Shown: in pieces, positions 21,989-32,777 of the stretch | Numbering within the stretch: position 1 is the stretch's first letter | How the letters are laid out: every line of letters begins with the position of its first letter | Assembly (NCBI GenBank): GCA_039545355.1 | Contig: BCJJ01000047.1 | Location: forward strand, 1 to 64,000 | DNA: 64,000 bases | Direction: 5' to 3' | Source: Trichosporon coremiiforme | Lineage: Eukaryota > Basidiomycota > Tremellomycetes > Trichosporonales > Trichosporonaceae | Position numbers and translations under genes: made by a program | Notes under the pieces: generated by a model | What the model saw: only the letters and a program-made list of their open reading frames with translations | The model's database searches: none | What the model was told of the DNA's origin: nothing

Positions 21989-23130
21989 ACTTGTAACATA
22001 GTTGGGATGAGAGCATTGGCTTAGATGACGGACAATCTGGAACAACTTTCGGATATCGCACTTCTTCGATTCCAACTAACTGAACGAACTGCTTGGGTTC
22101 TGGAACAACATCGCGCAGCAATTGGAGAGGATGGGTCTGCGGATCGACGCCGAGCAGGATGTCAGGTGCCATCAACCGAGAGCGTTTGCAGCTCATTTTC
22201 GTCGCCCCGCGGCCGCACACAATTTGCATCGTCAACTATACGCAAGTACTCTGCTCTGCGCAGCACAGGCTCCTTGCCAGCAGAAGCGCGCAGCGCTCAG
22301 ATCTGTGGAGATGTCCGGGGACCTGCGCTTTGATTGTGGAGAGGACCGCGTGCTGCGTCAGTTATCATGTGTCCGGCCTGAGCGCCATGTTGTCAGCTGT
22401 CGACTCCTGTGCACAGGAATCCGCACCTTAGTGCGAACACTGAGTGATGAACACCGAGGTGGTTCCGCACGGCACACCGATCGTGCATGAGTCTGACGTT
22501 GTGTTATACCCCTAACGAGCCCATGAGCGCTCGGAAATGAGAGTTTGACTCATGGACTAAGGACTAAGCGGCGCGCGCGCGGCGGGAGAGCTGGGAGACT
22601 TGTACCCGCGTACTACCGCGCGAGCCGCCGGCACTAAATTGTAAAACGTCGTCGCATGAATTAGCCTGTCCACGAAAACTCGTGGTAAACCATCACGTGC
22701 ACCACATTGGGCGGGATCAAATTTAATGGACAGACCACAGCCCAGCCTGTCCTGTAACAGCCGGCCCGGTCCGCTGTCTGTTGAACGAACAGGAGAGGGT
22801 ACGTACGGAGCTACGGAAAGAGCCATTACCGGACTCATTATCCACACTCTCTCCTCATCGTACCCTTCCTCGTGCTCGCCATCAACCGACCCTCCATCCA
22901 CGTCGCCCCACCTCCGACACCCAGTACTCCGGCCCCGAATCCGCTTTCACCAACGCCTTACCCACCAGGACTGGAACAGGTCCTGGTACGGCCGGCGGCA
23001 AATCTGCGCGAGCGTTCCTACACCAGCTACACCAGCCTACCGCTTCCGGTGCTAAACGACTACCAACAATAGAGACCCCTGTGCTCCCCATCCTCAGCCT
23101 CGATCTTGCACACCACCTCCTTTGCCCAAC
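21989..23130. other. Intergenic region upstream of the Zn2Cys6 regulator
   Basis: 1.1 kb without a supported gene. The 3' half (about 22840-23130) is C-rich, with cctccatccacg-type blocks, and probably forms the promoter and long leader of the transcription factor gene. Short frames on both strands lack recognisable motifs. Confidence 0.4.
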
Positions 23131-26100
23131 ATGAACCATCCATACGCGGGTGCATACACCAACATGGCCCAGTCGTTCTCGGGCCTCACGAGTGGTGGCT
23201 TCAACGGCGCCGCGGCCCCCCAGTCGGTGCCCGACAACAAGCGGGCTCGTGTGTCGCCCGGCGACAAGGACCTGAGCGACGACGACGATGACGATGACGA
23301 CGATGCCAGCGACGACGAGGCGTCCGCCAAGGCTGCGCTCGCAGCAGCTGCTGCAAAGCCCAACCGCAAGATCGTGAAGGGACCGGATGGCAAGCCCAAG
23401 GTCAAGCTCACGCGTGGCTCGCGGGCGTGTATTGCGTGAGTTGTCTCTCCGAAACCCTAGTCACATGCCGCATCTCACATCCATTGAGATATGGCACGAG
23501 GGATGGCTTCTGGCATGAGTGCTGACGGTGTGCAGGTGTCGCAAGATCAAGATGCGATGCATTCCCGATGAGTCAAGTGGTCCCAACGGTCCATGCAAGG
23601 TGCGTAGGGCCCCGAAAGGAGGCGGGGTCCCTTGGTGACATACTGACCCACCGCAGCGATGCAAGTCTGGCGGCCACGAGTGTATCTTTGAGGAGTCCAA
23701 CCGCGGCAAGAGAAGCACTCGCAAGAACGAGGCCCTTGCGGCAAAGATCGCCAAAATGGAGGCTGCTCTGAAGGGCATCGGAGGAGTGAGTTGGTTGCAT
23801 GCGTGCTTGCACTTGAGTGCATGCGAGACGCGCACCGATGACATATACGCTAACGCCCACAGGCACTGAACACTCTGGACCCGAACTCGCTCAACACGTT
23901 CTCGTCTGCCCTTCATTCCACGACGTCGGACCCCGAAGTTCTTCAGCTGATCACGGCCAACGCGTCGCCGGCGGCAGGCTCTGCGCCGTCCCTGAATCGG
24001 TCGTTTTCCTTCCAGTACGCAAACAGCGATTCCCGTGGCGGCGAGGACACCTCTGTCGCGCACCAACCGCCTCTTTCGCCCCGATTGCATTCCCTCCCAG
24101 ACAACGTCCTTTCACCGCTGGGTCTCCTGGCCGAGGCGAGTCTGCAAAACACCGACCATGCGAAGAAGCAGCTCTCGCGCAGCAACAACAACGCCCCTCA
24201 TCGGCCGTCGCCGCTCAGTCTTACCGCGGCGCTGAACGCCGTCCGCAACGGCACCAACCAGCGGACCTTGCTCAGCGATGTGCGCGGTAGCGGAGAAGAC
24301 GGCGTCGGTGTCGCGTCCTCGAACTACTTCAAGGCCGGAGTGTCCGCCTTCCCGAGCACGCATGATGAGCGCCTGCCGGAGCTGCTGTCGTTTGTCTCCC
24401 GCGAGGAGATCGACGAGCTTTTCGAGCACTTCTTCAATAACATGGCGACGCATGTGCCGCTGCTGCTGAAGGACTTCCATACCCCCGACCTGGTCTTACA
24501 ACGGAGTCAGTTCCTGTGTACTGTGTGAGTCTCAGTTAGTCCAGAAATCCAAAGCTGACCGACAGCATCTGTGCTATCGCCGCGCGATACTACACGAAAC
24601 GTCCCGAGCTGCACGCCGAGCTGTCCGTGTACGCAAAGCGTTTAGCGTTCGAGGTCCCCTCGCGAGGCTACAAGAGCGTGGAAGTCTGTCAAGCTTACCT
24701 CTTGCTGGCCATGTGGACCCTTGGTCCAGAGAAGACGTAGGTTGCTTTGACGTGCGCCGCTAACCGACACAGCTTCGAGCAGGACCGAACATGGCTCATG
24801 CTGGGAATGGCCATTCGCATGGCGACCGATCTCAATCTTCACCGCAAATCTATGATGTCTAACCTTGATACGACAGAGGGCCGAGAGCGCGACATGGAGA
24901 TCCTCAATCGAGAGCGCTGCTGGCTTATGTGCTTTGTCCTCGACCGCTCAGTGTCTGCCCAGATGGGCAAGCCTTACACTCTGCGCGAGGACTACATCAT
25001 CCGCAACGCGTACTCAGCAGACTGGCACAGCCAGAGGTTCTCGTCCTTGACGGATCGACCGCTCGCTGCCTATGTTGCGCTGCAGCAGATCATGAGCCGA
25101 GCAATCGACACCATCTACTCGTCAACGACGACACCATCTGGTCTCCGCGAGGACTGCGACTGTAAGTTTGCGTACATGGGTTCAACTGATATGCAGACAT
25201 GCTTATTGTGCGATCGGCCCATGAGGAGCTGCGACGATGGCTGTCCGTTTACAGCGAGGGCCCCGACGTGGTCATCGAGTACAGGTCGCGAGCGCAGTTC
25301 TACTTCAACTACTCCTCGCTTGTGCTCTACTCGTTTGGCCTGGAGAACGCCCTCGAGCGGTCCAAGATGGACATCTCCTATTTCCTGACGAATGTTTACG
25401 AGGCAGCGTCTGTGAGTTGGGCCCCTTGATTAAATTGCATGGCTTGCCATGGCTAACGTCAGCGCGTCTGTGCGGTCGTCAAGGACATGTTCCACCCCAA
25501 GGGTTTCCTTCCGTATCTTCCCGACACGAACTTTGTCATGTGTAGCTACGCCCTGCTCTCGCTCCTGAAGCTGCTCAAACCCGAGCTGCGTCCATACCAC
25601 GACCTGGAGGAGACCATCTTCCGCACCGTGACGGAGGTGGCGGACATTCTGGAGGAGTGCGCCGTGGACCCCTCACATCAGCCTGCCATCTATGCCGCGT
25701 TCATCCGCGAAATTGTCCGCCGCACGCGCGACCAGAAGCACGGGCGGACGTCGACTCACCCGTCCCGCGCCGTGTCGCGAGCCGGCTCGCCCGCCCCCAA
25801 CGGCGGGACGGAGCACGTCTTCGACCCGAGCCTGCTCAGCGAGGGTCCATGGCCAAACAGCGACCTTCTCCACAACGAGACCCAGTTCGCCTTCATCCCG
25901 CAGGGCGGCGACATGATGTGAGTAATACCCCAGCTGCTACTTCCCTTCATTAGCTGACAGAAACAGGATCATGCCGTCCGCAGCCGGCCCCTCAGAATCG
26001 GTACAGAACAGCCCGTCGGCGGCGCTGAACGCGTTCCAGACGTCGGGCACGCCGCAGGCGCCCAACGGATGGGCAGAGTACCTGCCCACGTTCATGACGG

Positions 26101-26288
26101 CGGACGCGTTCGATGGCTGGGACGGCTCGATGCTGTTACCCGGCTTTGGGCGGGGGCAGATGACGCTCGCCGGCGGGCTGCTGCACTCCCAGTTTGGTTC
26201 TGGTATCATCACGCCGCTGGGGCGCAGTCCCGCCGCGTCGCGCGCCGCGAGCCGGGCCGCGAGCCGCGCCCAGACGCCAACAAAATAG
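23131..26288 (+). CDS. Zn(II)2Cys6 transcription factor with fungal-specific regulatory domain
   Basis: Probable nuclear transcription factor of roughly 900 residues. The N-terminus has an Asp run (residues around 50-60), then TRGSRACIACRKIKMRC, completed by GPCKRCKSGGHECIF. The six cysteines fit C-x2-C-x6-C, a longer loop, then C-x2-C-x6-C, and the cluster is interrupted by two introns. A basic linker and coiled coil follow (NEALAAKIAKMEAALKGIG). The middle homology region is evident as LFEHFFNNMATHVPLL, ICAIAARYYTKRPELH, EVCQAYLLLAMWTLGPEKTF, RTWLMLGMAIRMATDLNLHR and NRERCWLMCFVLDRSVSAQM with GKPYTLRED. The C-terminus is disordered with RAASRAASRAQTPTK. About eight short introns are needed. 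The layout resembles fungal regulators such as War1 or PrtT types, but I cannot assign a target pathway. Confidence 0.9.
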
Positions 26289-26387
26289 AGCCCTGCTTCT
26301 ATCTTGTATCGTGTATCTTTTTGCGTATCGTTATATGGATATATATAGTGTTTTATATAGATGTGCATCTAGGTTCTACAAACGAGT

Positions 26388-28084
26388 CTACTTGTCAGCG
26401 TAAGCGACCGCCTCGGGCAGGCGGAACGTCAGGCAGTACATGTCCTTGTTGGGCGCGACTCGCCGCACCCAGTGCAGGTTGTAGCCCTCGCTGCATGGGT
26501 CGACGGCGTGGCCGAGGTATCCCTCTGCGCGCTGCGTGATGTCCCTCTGCGCGTCCTCAAACTCGAGTTCGCGCGTGAAGCAGTGCACATGCACGAGCGG
26601 CATCGTGACCTGTGACCTGTCATACCCCTCGACAGAGAGGAGCGGGGTGTAGCAGCCGGCGTAGGCGTCGAGGAACTCGAGTGCCGAGTCGGGCAGGTTC
26701 ATGACGAAGTGGTCTATCGTCTGCGGCTTGGGCGCTTCCTTCGGGAACTCCTTCAGGCCCATAGCCTCAAGCTGGGCCTTGCGTTTCCGGCCCTCAAGCG
26801 CCATCTCGCGCGCCGTCGTCGCCTCAGAACGCGCAAACGGCTGCGTCCACGCCTCGAGCGGGGCGCGCTGGATGAACTCGCGCGCGTCAGAGCAGGTTGT
26901 CCGCAGACGCGACTCGACCTTGTTCTTCTTTTGGTTCGCCGTCATCCACTTGTATGACTCGGGGTTCAGGTCGTTGCCGAGCACGTAGCATCCCTTCCTG
27001 GCTGCTGGGACTGCGAAGGGTCCCACGCCCGCCATGGCGTCGGCCACGACTTGGCCCTTGCCGAACTGAGACAGTAGACGGGCATGCTCAGTGTGCAGGC
27101 GCGAGTTCCAGTACACCTTGCTGAAGTCAAACTCGAAGACGCACCCCGACTCGTTGGTCTGCGTCACAAAGTTGGGCTCGCCAGCAATCACCTCCATGTC
27201 GAAGAACCGGAACTGGGCGTGGATCGTGTTCAGCTTGTTCACTACTGTCGTGCAGGTTGTCACTTTCTGTGTCATGTCAGCTTGAAAGAGATGAAGGTGC
27301 TAGCTCACGTCAAGGATGATCTGCCCGATCAGCTTCTTGTACGGCAGCCACTCGTCGCGCAGGTTCACGTGCACTATGATTAGCTAAGCTGACAAAGGAG
27401 ACAGCATACCGATGTGCCCCGTCTGCGTGTACGAGCTCGGAATGTCCTCGCCTTCCTCGTGCGGCAGGACCGCGTCCAGCATGTCACCTGGGTGTCAGCT
27501 ACTCCTCGACAGCTGCAAGCTTACCGCAGTTCCAGTGGTCGTAGCCGAGATGAATCGAGTAGGGGAAGAGCTCAGCGCCAATCGAGTCGAGGTACTCCCT
27601 CACGCTCTCCGGCAGGGCATCACGCTCAGCGACGCGGAGCATGATGCGGCGCGCGTTGGTGTCCTCGGGGTCTGGGCGGATCGACTTGGTCTTAGGCAGG
27701 TCGACGACGTGTCTGAATGTCAGCTCGTTATGGACTCGCGCAGCTTCCGAGAGGAAAGGGTCGGGGGGAAGGCACTCACCCTCGCAGACTCTTCAGCACG
27801 CTGTTCACCTCCTCGGCCTTGATCTTCGCTTCGAGCACGGGCACGTCGCGCGTGAACTGGTTGCGGTCCAGTTCCGTCATGCCGAAGCGCTGGGGCGGCT
27901 TCAAGTCGCGCAGACTCGGCGACATGCCGGGGACCGGGCGGTGCATCCTGTTCTTGAAGGAGGGAGGCGAGGTGGCAAAGCCAGCAGAGGGGGCGGGGAG
28001 AGAGTAGGGCAGAAGGGAGCTGGAGCGTCGGAGCGCGGTCGTCGCGTTCGTGTTTCGGAGAGCAGATCGAAGGCTTCCGAACAT
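26388..28084 (-). CDS. TRM5: tRNA (guanine37-N1)-methyltransferase Trm5
   Basis: Makes m1G37 in tRNAs from S-adenosylmethionine, protecting the reading frame, in cytosol/nucleus and mitochondria. Exon 1 (from 28084) begins MFGSLRSALRNTNATTALRR, a presequence-like stretch, and then MHRPVPGMSPSLRDLKPPQR. Middle exons carry the LPYKKLIGQIILDV-type linker and NKLNTIHAQFRFFDMEVIAG. The catalytic exon has FDFSKVYWNSRLHTEHARLL, VVADAMAGVGPFAVPAARKG (AdoMet loop), YVLGNDLNPESYKW, and the active-site MNLPDSALEFLDAY followed by VHVHCFTR. At least four introns lie between 27276 and 27776. It converges with the zinc-cluster gene (99 bp between stops) and is divergent from the GNAT-MYND gene. The internal Met at residue 47 could serve as a second start giving a cytosolic form. 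Confidence 0.94.
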
Positions 28085-28319
28085 GTATGACCCAACGGAG
28101 GGCGGGTATCAGATGCTAAACATGTACAACAACAAAGCAAAGGAAGCCGCCGTCATGAGGTAGCGGCCTCGTGCGGGGGCGAAATTTCCAGTCATGCAGT
28201 GGACCGGTGGACGGAAAATCCGGGGTCTCCGCATCTCGAACATTTCGCTCATGAGCTCGGCCACCTCCAAAGGACTACGATCGGCTCGAATTTCGCAACG
28301 TACGACACTCACGCATATC

Positions 28320-29631
28320 ATGACCGCCACGACGGAGGAGAAGCCGGTGGATCCGCCGTCGCCCGAGTCGTCGGGTGACGAGGCCGAGGAGAACGGTACC
28401 GCTACCGGGGCTGAGGCGAAGAAGTCTAAGAAGAAAAAGAAGAAGCCAAAGTCAAAGAAGGTAAGTGTACAGCTCGAGATCATCGAAGGAAGCTGACAAT
28501 ACAGCCAAACTACGCCGAGAACGGCGGCGGCGCGCCCCCACGAACACCCGCTCCGACTGAGACCGCCGAGGACGCCGATCGCTGGGCAGCCCAGCTCGCG
28601 ACCACGAAGCCCTTCTCCTTCGAGCCCTGGGACGTCATGCTGGACCGGGAACGGCCCAAGGTGGACATACTCCTGACGCCGTCCTGCTCAGAGCTCAGTC
28701 TGCGGACACCACGTACGCTTCTTCGTCCAGTGCGATTCGGCGACTCTTTCGCGATCAAGAAGATCAAGACCGAGCCGATCGTACAGAAGACGCAGCTGTA
28801 CGGAACACCGCGCAGTCTGCAGGAGATCAAGGCAAACTTCCAGACACGGTACATTGCATCCTGCATCCCTGCGATCAGTCGGGACGAGTACGCCCCGGAA
28901 GGCGAGGAGGCGCAGGGCGGCGCCTGGCGCGATGAGTATATCTGGGCCATCACCGTCAAGCCTGGCAAGACGGCCGAGGTCAAGATCCTGCCTCCCGGAG
29001 AGGTGCGGTTGCAGAACCGTCTAACGAACCTGGATGGCTATGTTGGTGAGTCGGATTGAAAGCGAGCAATCCCAGAAGCTGACGCTCAGGAAACATTGCT
29101 CTCAGCCTGTCCTCGAAGCGGCCACTACGGCCCACGAAGGGGGAGGTTTGGCGCCACCCGACCGTGCAGGAGGCGAAGGACGCTGAGCTCGAGGGCAAGA
29201 TGTTCTACGAGCTGCACCCGCAGCTGTGGGGACAGGGGCTCATTTCCGAGGTGTTCAAGGAGGTTCTCCGCTTCGCGTTCGACGAGGTGCTGTGCTCCAA
29301 GGTCTCGGCAGACCCGACTGTTGGCAACGATGCGAGCATCAAGTTGTGCGAGCGCAACGGCATGTCGTTCGAGTGTCAGAAGGACAACGTCTACGGCAAG
29401 CCGCAGCTGTTCTACTCTGTCGCGAGGGATGAGTGGGTCAAGCGCTTCCGTGGTGGAAGCGGTATCAACGCTTGGGGAGGAAAGGAAACGTGCCGTTGGT
29501 GCTTCGACTTCAGGCGAGAAGTCGGCCCGACGTGTAAGTGCGGATGGGCTAAGTACTGCTCCAGGGAGTGCCAGCGAGCGGACTGGGCGTACAGGCAGGG
29601 GCACAGGAAGGAGTGCAATACCAAAAGCTAG
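28320..29631 (+). CDS. GNAT acetyltransferase-like protein fused to a C-terminal MYND zinc finger
   Basis: Three exons give about 405 residues. Residues 1-47 are Ser/Glu then a Lys-rich tract (KKSKKKKKKPKSKK), nuclear-signal-like. Next comes a GNAT fold of the RimJ/GNAT_3 type. The substrate-proximal half is TLLRPVRFGDSFAIKKIK, YIWAITVKPGKTAEVKI and RLTNLDGYVGNIALSL. The acetyl-CoA half is MFYELHPQLWGQGLISEVFK then EVLRFAFDEV and VGNDASIKLCERNGMSFECQ. The last ~45 residues form a MYND-type finger: CRWCFDFRREVGPTCKCGW, AKYCSRECQRADW, GHRKEC. The P-x-LWGQG acetyl-CoA loop is intact. Its partner proteins and substrate are unknown. The initiator ATG at 28320 follows acgcatatc; an in-frame ATG at 28194 would add 42 residues that look non-coding. 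Confidence 0.85.
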
Positions 29632-29691
29632 ACATAGAATGCATCTATCGCATACAGGTACAACGGTGATGGTGATAAGGTGTGAGCGGTG

Positions 29692-32462
29692 TTACCACTG
29701 ATGTCAGCTGACCCTCAAACTTGCAACACTCACATAGTTCTCATCTCGGTACTGGACGACGAGAGGCTGGTCCCGTTCGCGTCGGCGCTTCTTCTCGTAG
29801 TTCCACTTCTCGAACCACTTCTTCATCTTGCCTCGGCTGAGTGTCAGTTCACAGCGCGGGCGTTACAACTCACCTCCGCTCGGTGCCAACGTTGACGGTT
29901 GCAATGATCTTTGGTGTCCCCGGAACACTGAGGGCGAAGCAAGTCAACTCGAAAAACGAGGAGTGCTCAGAGTACGGTACACCTGTGTGTCAGGTAAAAG
30001 GACGACTCCAGCAACCTACCAAACATCATGTACTTCCTGCAGCTTCCTCGGATAGGCTTCAGGCTGACGTCGCTGAAGCCACGGGCCTGATCGCGCTTGA
30101 TGATGAAGTTAACGTCAGGAAGCGAGTTGGCGGCACTCGGGCCGGAGAACGTCCAACCCGTAGGTCGGAAGGCGAGAATACGGTTGAAATGTGGGTGCAT
30201 CGTGGCAAGGTACTCTTCCAGATTGTCGAGCGTGATGTTCGACAGCGGGACGAGGTGGATCTGGCACTCCTTCGGATCCGTCCCCATCAGATCGTGCAGT
30301 TCCGGGTCGTCCTCGCACATCAGGATCTGGGTCTTGCGCGGGTTGCAGTAGACTTTGGCTCCGATCGCCTTTGCGATGCCTGAAGTCAGCTTCGGAAGGC
30401 CTTACTTAGCTTACCTTTTACGATCCGCTCCTTGCCAATAGAATACGTGCCGATAAGAATCAGTGTTCGTCCGTCATTGGCGAATTCAGGTTTCTTGTCA
30501 ACGTTCTTGCCTAGCCACGAGCTGAGCATAGACACCGATCGCTCGGCCGCTGCATAGGCTGACACCATGGGGTGAATGTCAGGCTTGGTGTCCGGTTTGA
30601 TGTCTGGCTTGATGTCCAGCGTTGTATCGGTGGTCAGCCAGTTTGTGATGTCAGGTTTGCCATCTGGAGCCACTGCAGGCTTCACGTCTTCCTCGATGTC
30701 AGGCTTGATGTCTTCCTCGATCTGCGGCTTGACGTCCTCGGTATCATCGCAGCCTCCTGGAGTCTCCACCTCCCGCTCTTCAGCAGCAGGCGTCTGCTCT
30801 TTCGAGTCTACGGGCGTCTCGTCCGTGTACCCATGGACTGCGTCACCCTCCTCGTCGCCGTCGCCTTCAACGTCTTCCTCATCCTCAGGACCTGGTAGAG
30901 GCATCTCCAGTTCTGGCTTCTCGTCCTCCTCCTTCGCCTCAGCCTTGACTTCTTCACCGTCAACAACCTTTCTGGCCAACGCAGCGCATGCCTCTATGAC
31001 AAGGGGCTGGGGAGGAAAGCAGTAGCTTGGGTTCAAGTACGTCGTGTCCAGGTAGATCGTGTCAAGGGGCTTGCACGCCACGGCGGGGTGGAGTACGTGC
31101 TTAGGCGAGCTGCAGGTCAGCTAGACACACAAACCAAGAAGCTTACGCTCTGAAGTCTCCGCAGTGAAGATATCGGAAGACACGGTTGCTCCCGACCATG
31201 GGGGACTTGAATGTCGTATCGCCTGCGTCGACGGTCTGCCTTCCCTCGAAGAGGAACACATTGGAGCCCGGGCAGTGGTTCGCATCAAGTGAAACAACGG
31301 TAACGCCGCCCGTGTTGGGAATAACGAAGGGAACCTCGTCCGGTATTGGGTGCTGAGAGTTAGACGATCTCTGAAGGGAAACTCACGACCCAGTGGCGCT
31401 CGACACCAAGCTTCAGTATGATCAGGTTTGCAGTCGTCTGGGAACAGTATATCGGCCCGTGCCGCCAGGCTTTTGAGAGAGCCGTGTAGTGGTCCCCATG
31501 TGCGTGTCTGGCAGGTGAGCATCGTAAAGCGGCTGAACCTACGTCAAGAAGTACGCCGTCACTTTGGGCACAGCACCGTAGCAAAATGCATCCACGGCGA
31601 TCGGCATGCCGGTCAGGACCTGATGTCAGTTAAAGGAAGCGGATTGCTAACTACCTTGTAGAACGGCGCCTTCCGTGGTCCATTGCGGCGATTTGTGTCA
31701 CGCTTCTCGTCCTTGCTCGCTTCCTTCCACATGTCCGACTCCTTGTTCCGGTTCATCAGCATCGAGAAGGCATTTGCACCCTTCGCGGGCGCCGACTCCG
31801 GCGGCCGTGGTGACTCGGCACGGATACTCGAGGCAAAGGATGTCACGGGCTGCGGTTTCGAAGCAGGAGATGCACTTGAGGAAGACACTTTCGACTTTAT
31901 CTCGGGCTTCGAGCGCGGTTCCGATGGTCCTGCTTCCGCAGAGGCAGAGTCGAGGCAGGCGTTGACGTGCACCTGCGTCGCCTGGTGTCAGCGGTTGTGC
32001 CCAGACCCCGAAACCTACACCCTCGTCCATGCCCGACAAGGACTTGCCGCATATCCAGCACGAGGTGACTTCGACAATGTCGTCTTCCTCCTTGGTCGGC
32101 AGGTCAGGTTCGACTTCCTTCACCTCCGGTGGCAAGATGAACTCGATCTCCTCATCGCTGCTGTCGTCCTTTGATGCGGTGGTGGCGTTGCCGTTCTGCT
32201 TGGGGGGCGATGCGGATGTCTTCCTCCTCTTCCTGGGTGCTTCATCGTCGCTGATCACGAGTGGGTCATCTTCCGTTCCGTCCGTCGGCAGAGCCTTAGC
32301 TTTGCTGTTCGCCTGCCGAGAGCAGCCAGAGTGACTACCCCGCCTATCGTTGATTGCCGGTATTGAGTTCGTGTCGCCATTCGAAGTCCGTCTCATGTAC
32401 TGGAACAGCGTTCCGGCACTGCCGTTGCTCTTCTTGCCGTTTGCTTTGGCTTTGGGCGGCAT
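29692..32462 (-). CDS. PSO2: DNA interstrand cross-link repair nuclease Pso2/Snm1
   Basis: Metallo-beta-lactamase/beta-CASP 5' exonuclease for repair of interstrand cross-links, nuclear. The N-terminus (MPPKAKANGKKSNGSAGTLF, then QYM) holds a PCNA-box-like start, an NLS (PRKRRK) and a UBZ4 finger: CWICGKSLSGM paired with VHVNACLD. The MBL core shows VDAFCYGAVPKVTAYFLTH, HAHGDHYTALSKAWRHGPIY (HxHxDH metal motif), VTVVSLDANHCPGSNVFLFE and RVFRYLHCGDFRA. The beta-CASP domain shows DTIYLDTTYLNPSYCFPPQ, TLILIGTYSIGKERIVKG, FRPTGWTF and VPYSEHSSFFELTCF. A long acidic insertion with repeated KPD motifs separates DTTYLNP from GTYSIGKE. The terminal exon is tentative: after the tyrosine of DENY, a 35-nt intron would lead to Trp and a stop at 29692; reading through would stop near 29706. 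About ten short introns are needed. Confidence 0.92.
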
Positions 32463-32777
32463 ACTAAGCGCATGGCGGGTTGCAGGGAGCGAAAAGTCGG
32501 ATTGTTGTTGTCTGGAGGAGTAAGGCCCCTCTCCCTCATTTCGTCATGACGACAGTCCAGTCAACCGGGGCTGCACGTGACACGACTGAGTGTCGATCAT
32601 CCGTTCTTCTATCCCACCCACAGCGATGAGCCGTGGCAGTCGTGAACGAAGAGAACAGCGAACAGGCAAGAGGGGAGGTAAGACAACATATGCATATGAA
32701 GTAGATAACACAGGTCCTCATGCTCTTCCATCTATCGATGCTACCGCTGTCGCCGGCTACGCTGTCCGGGTCCTCTG

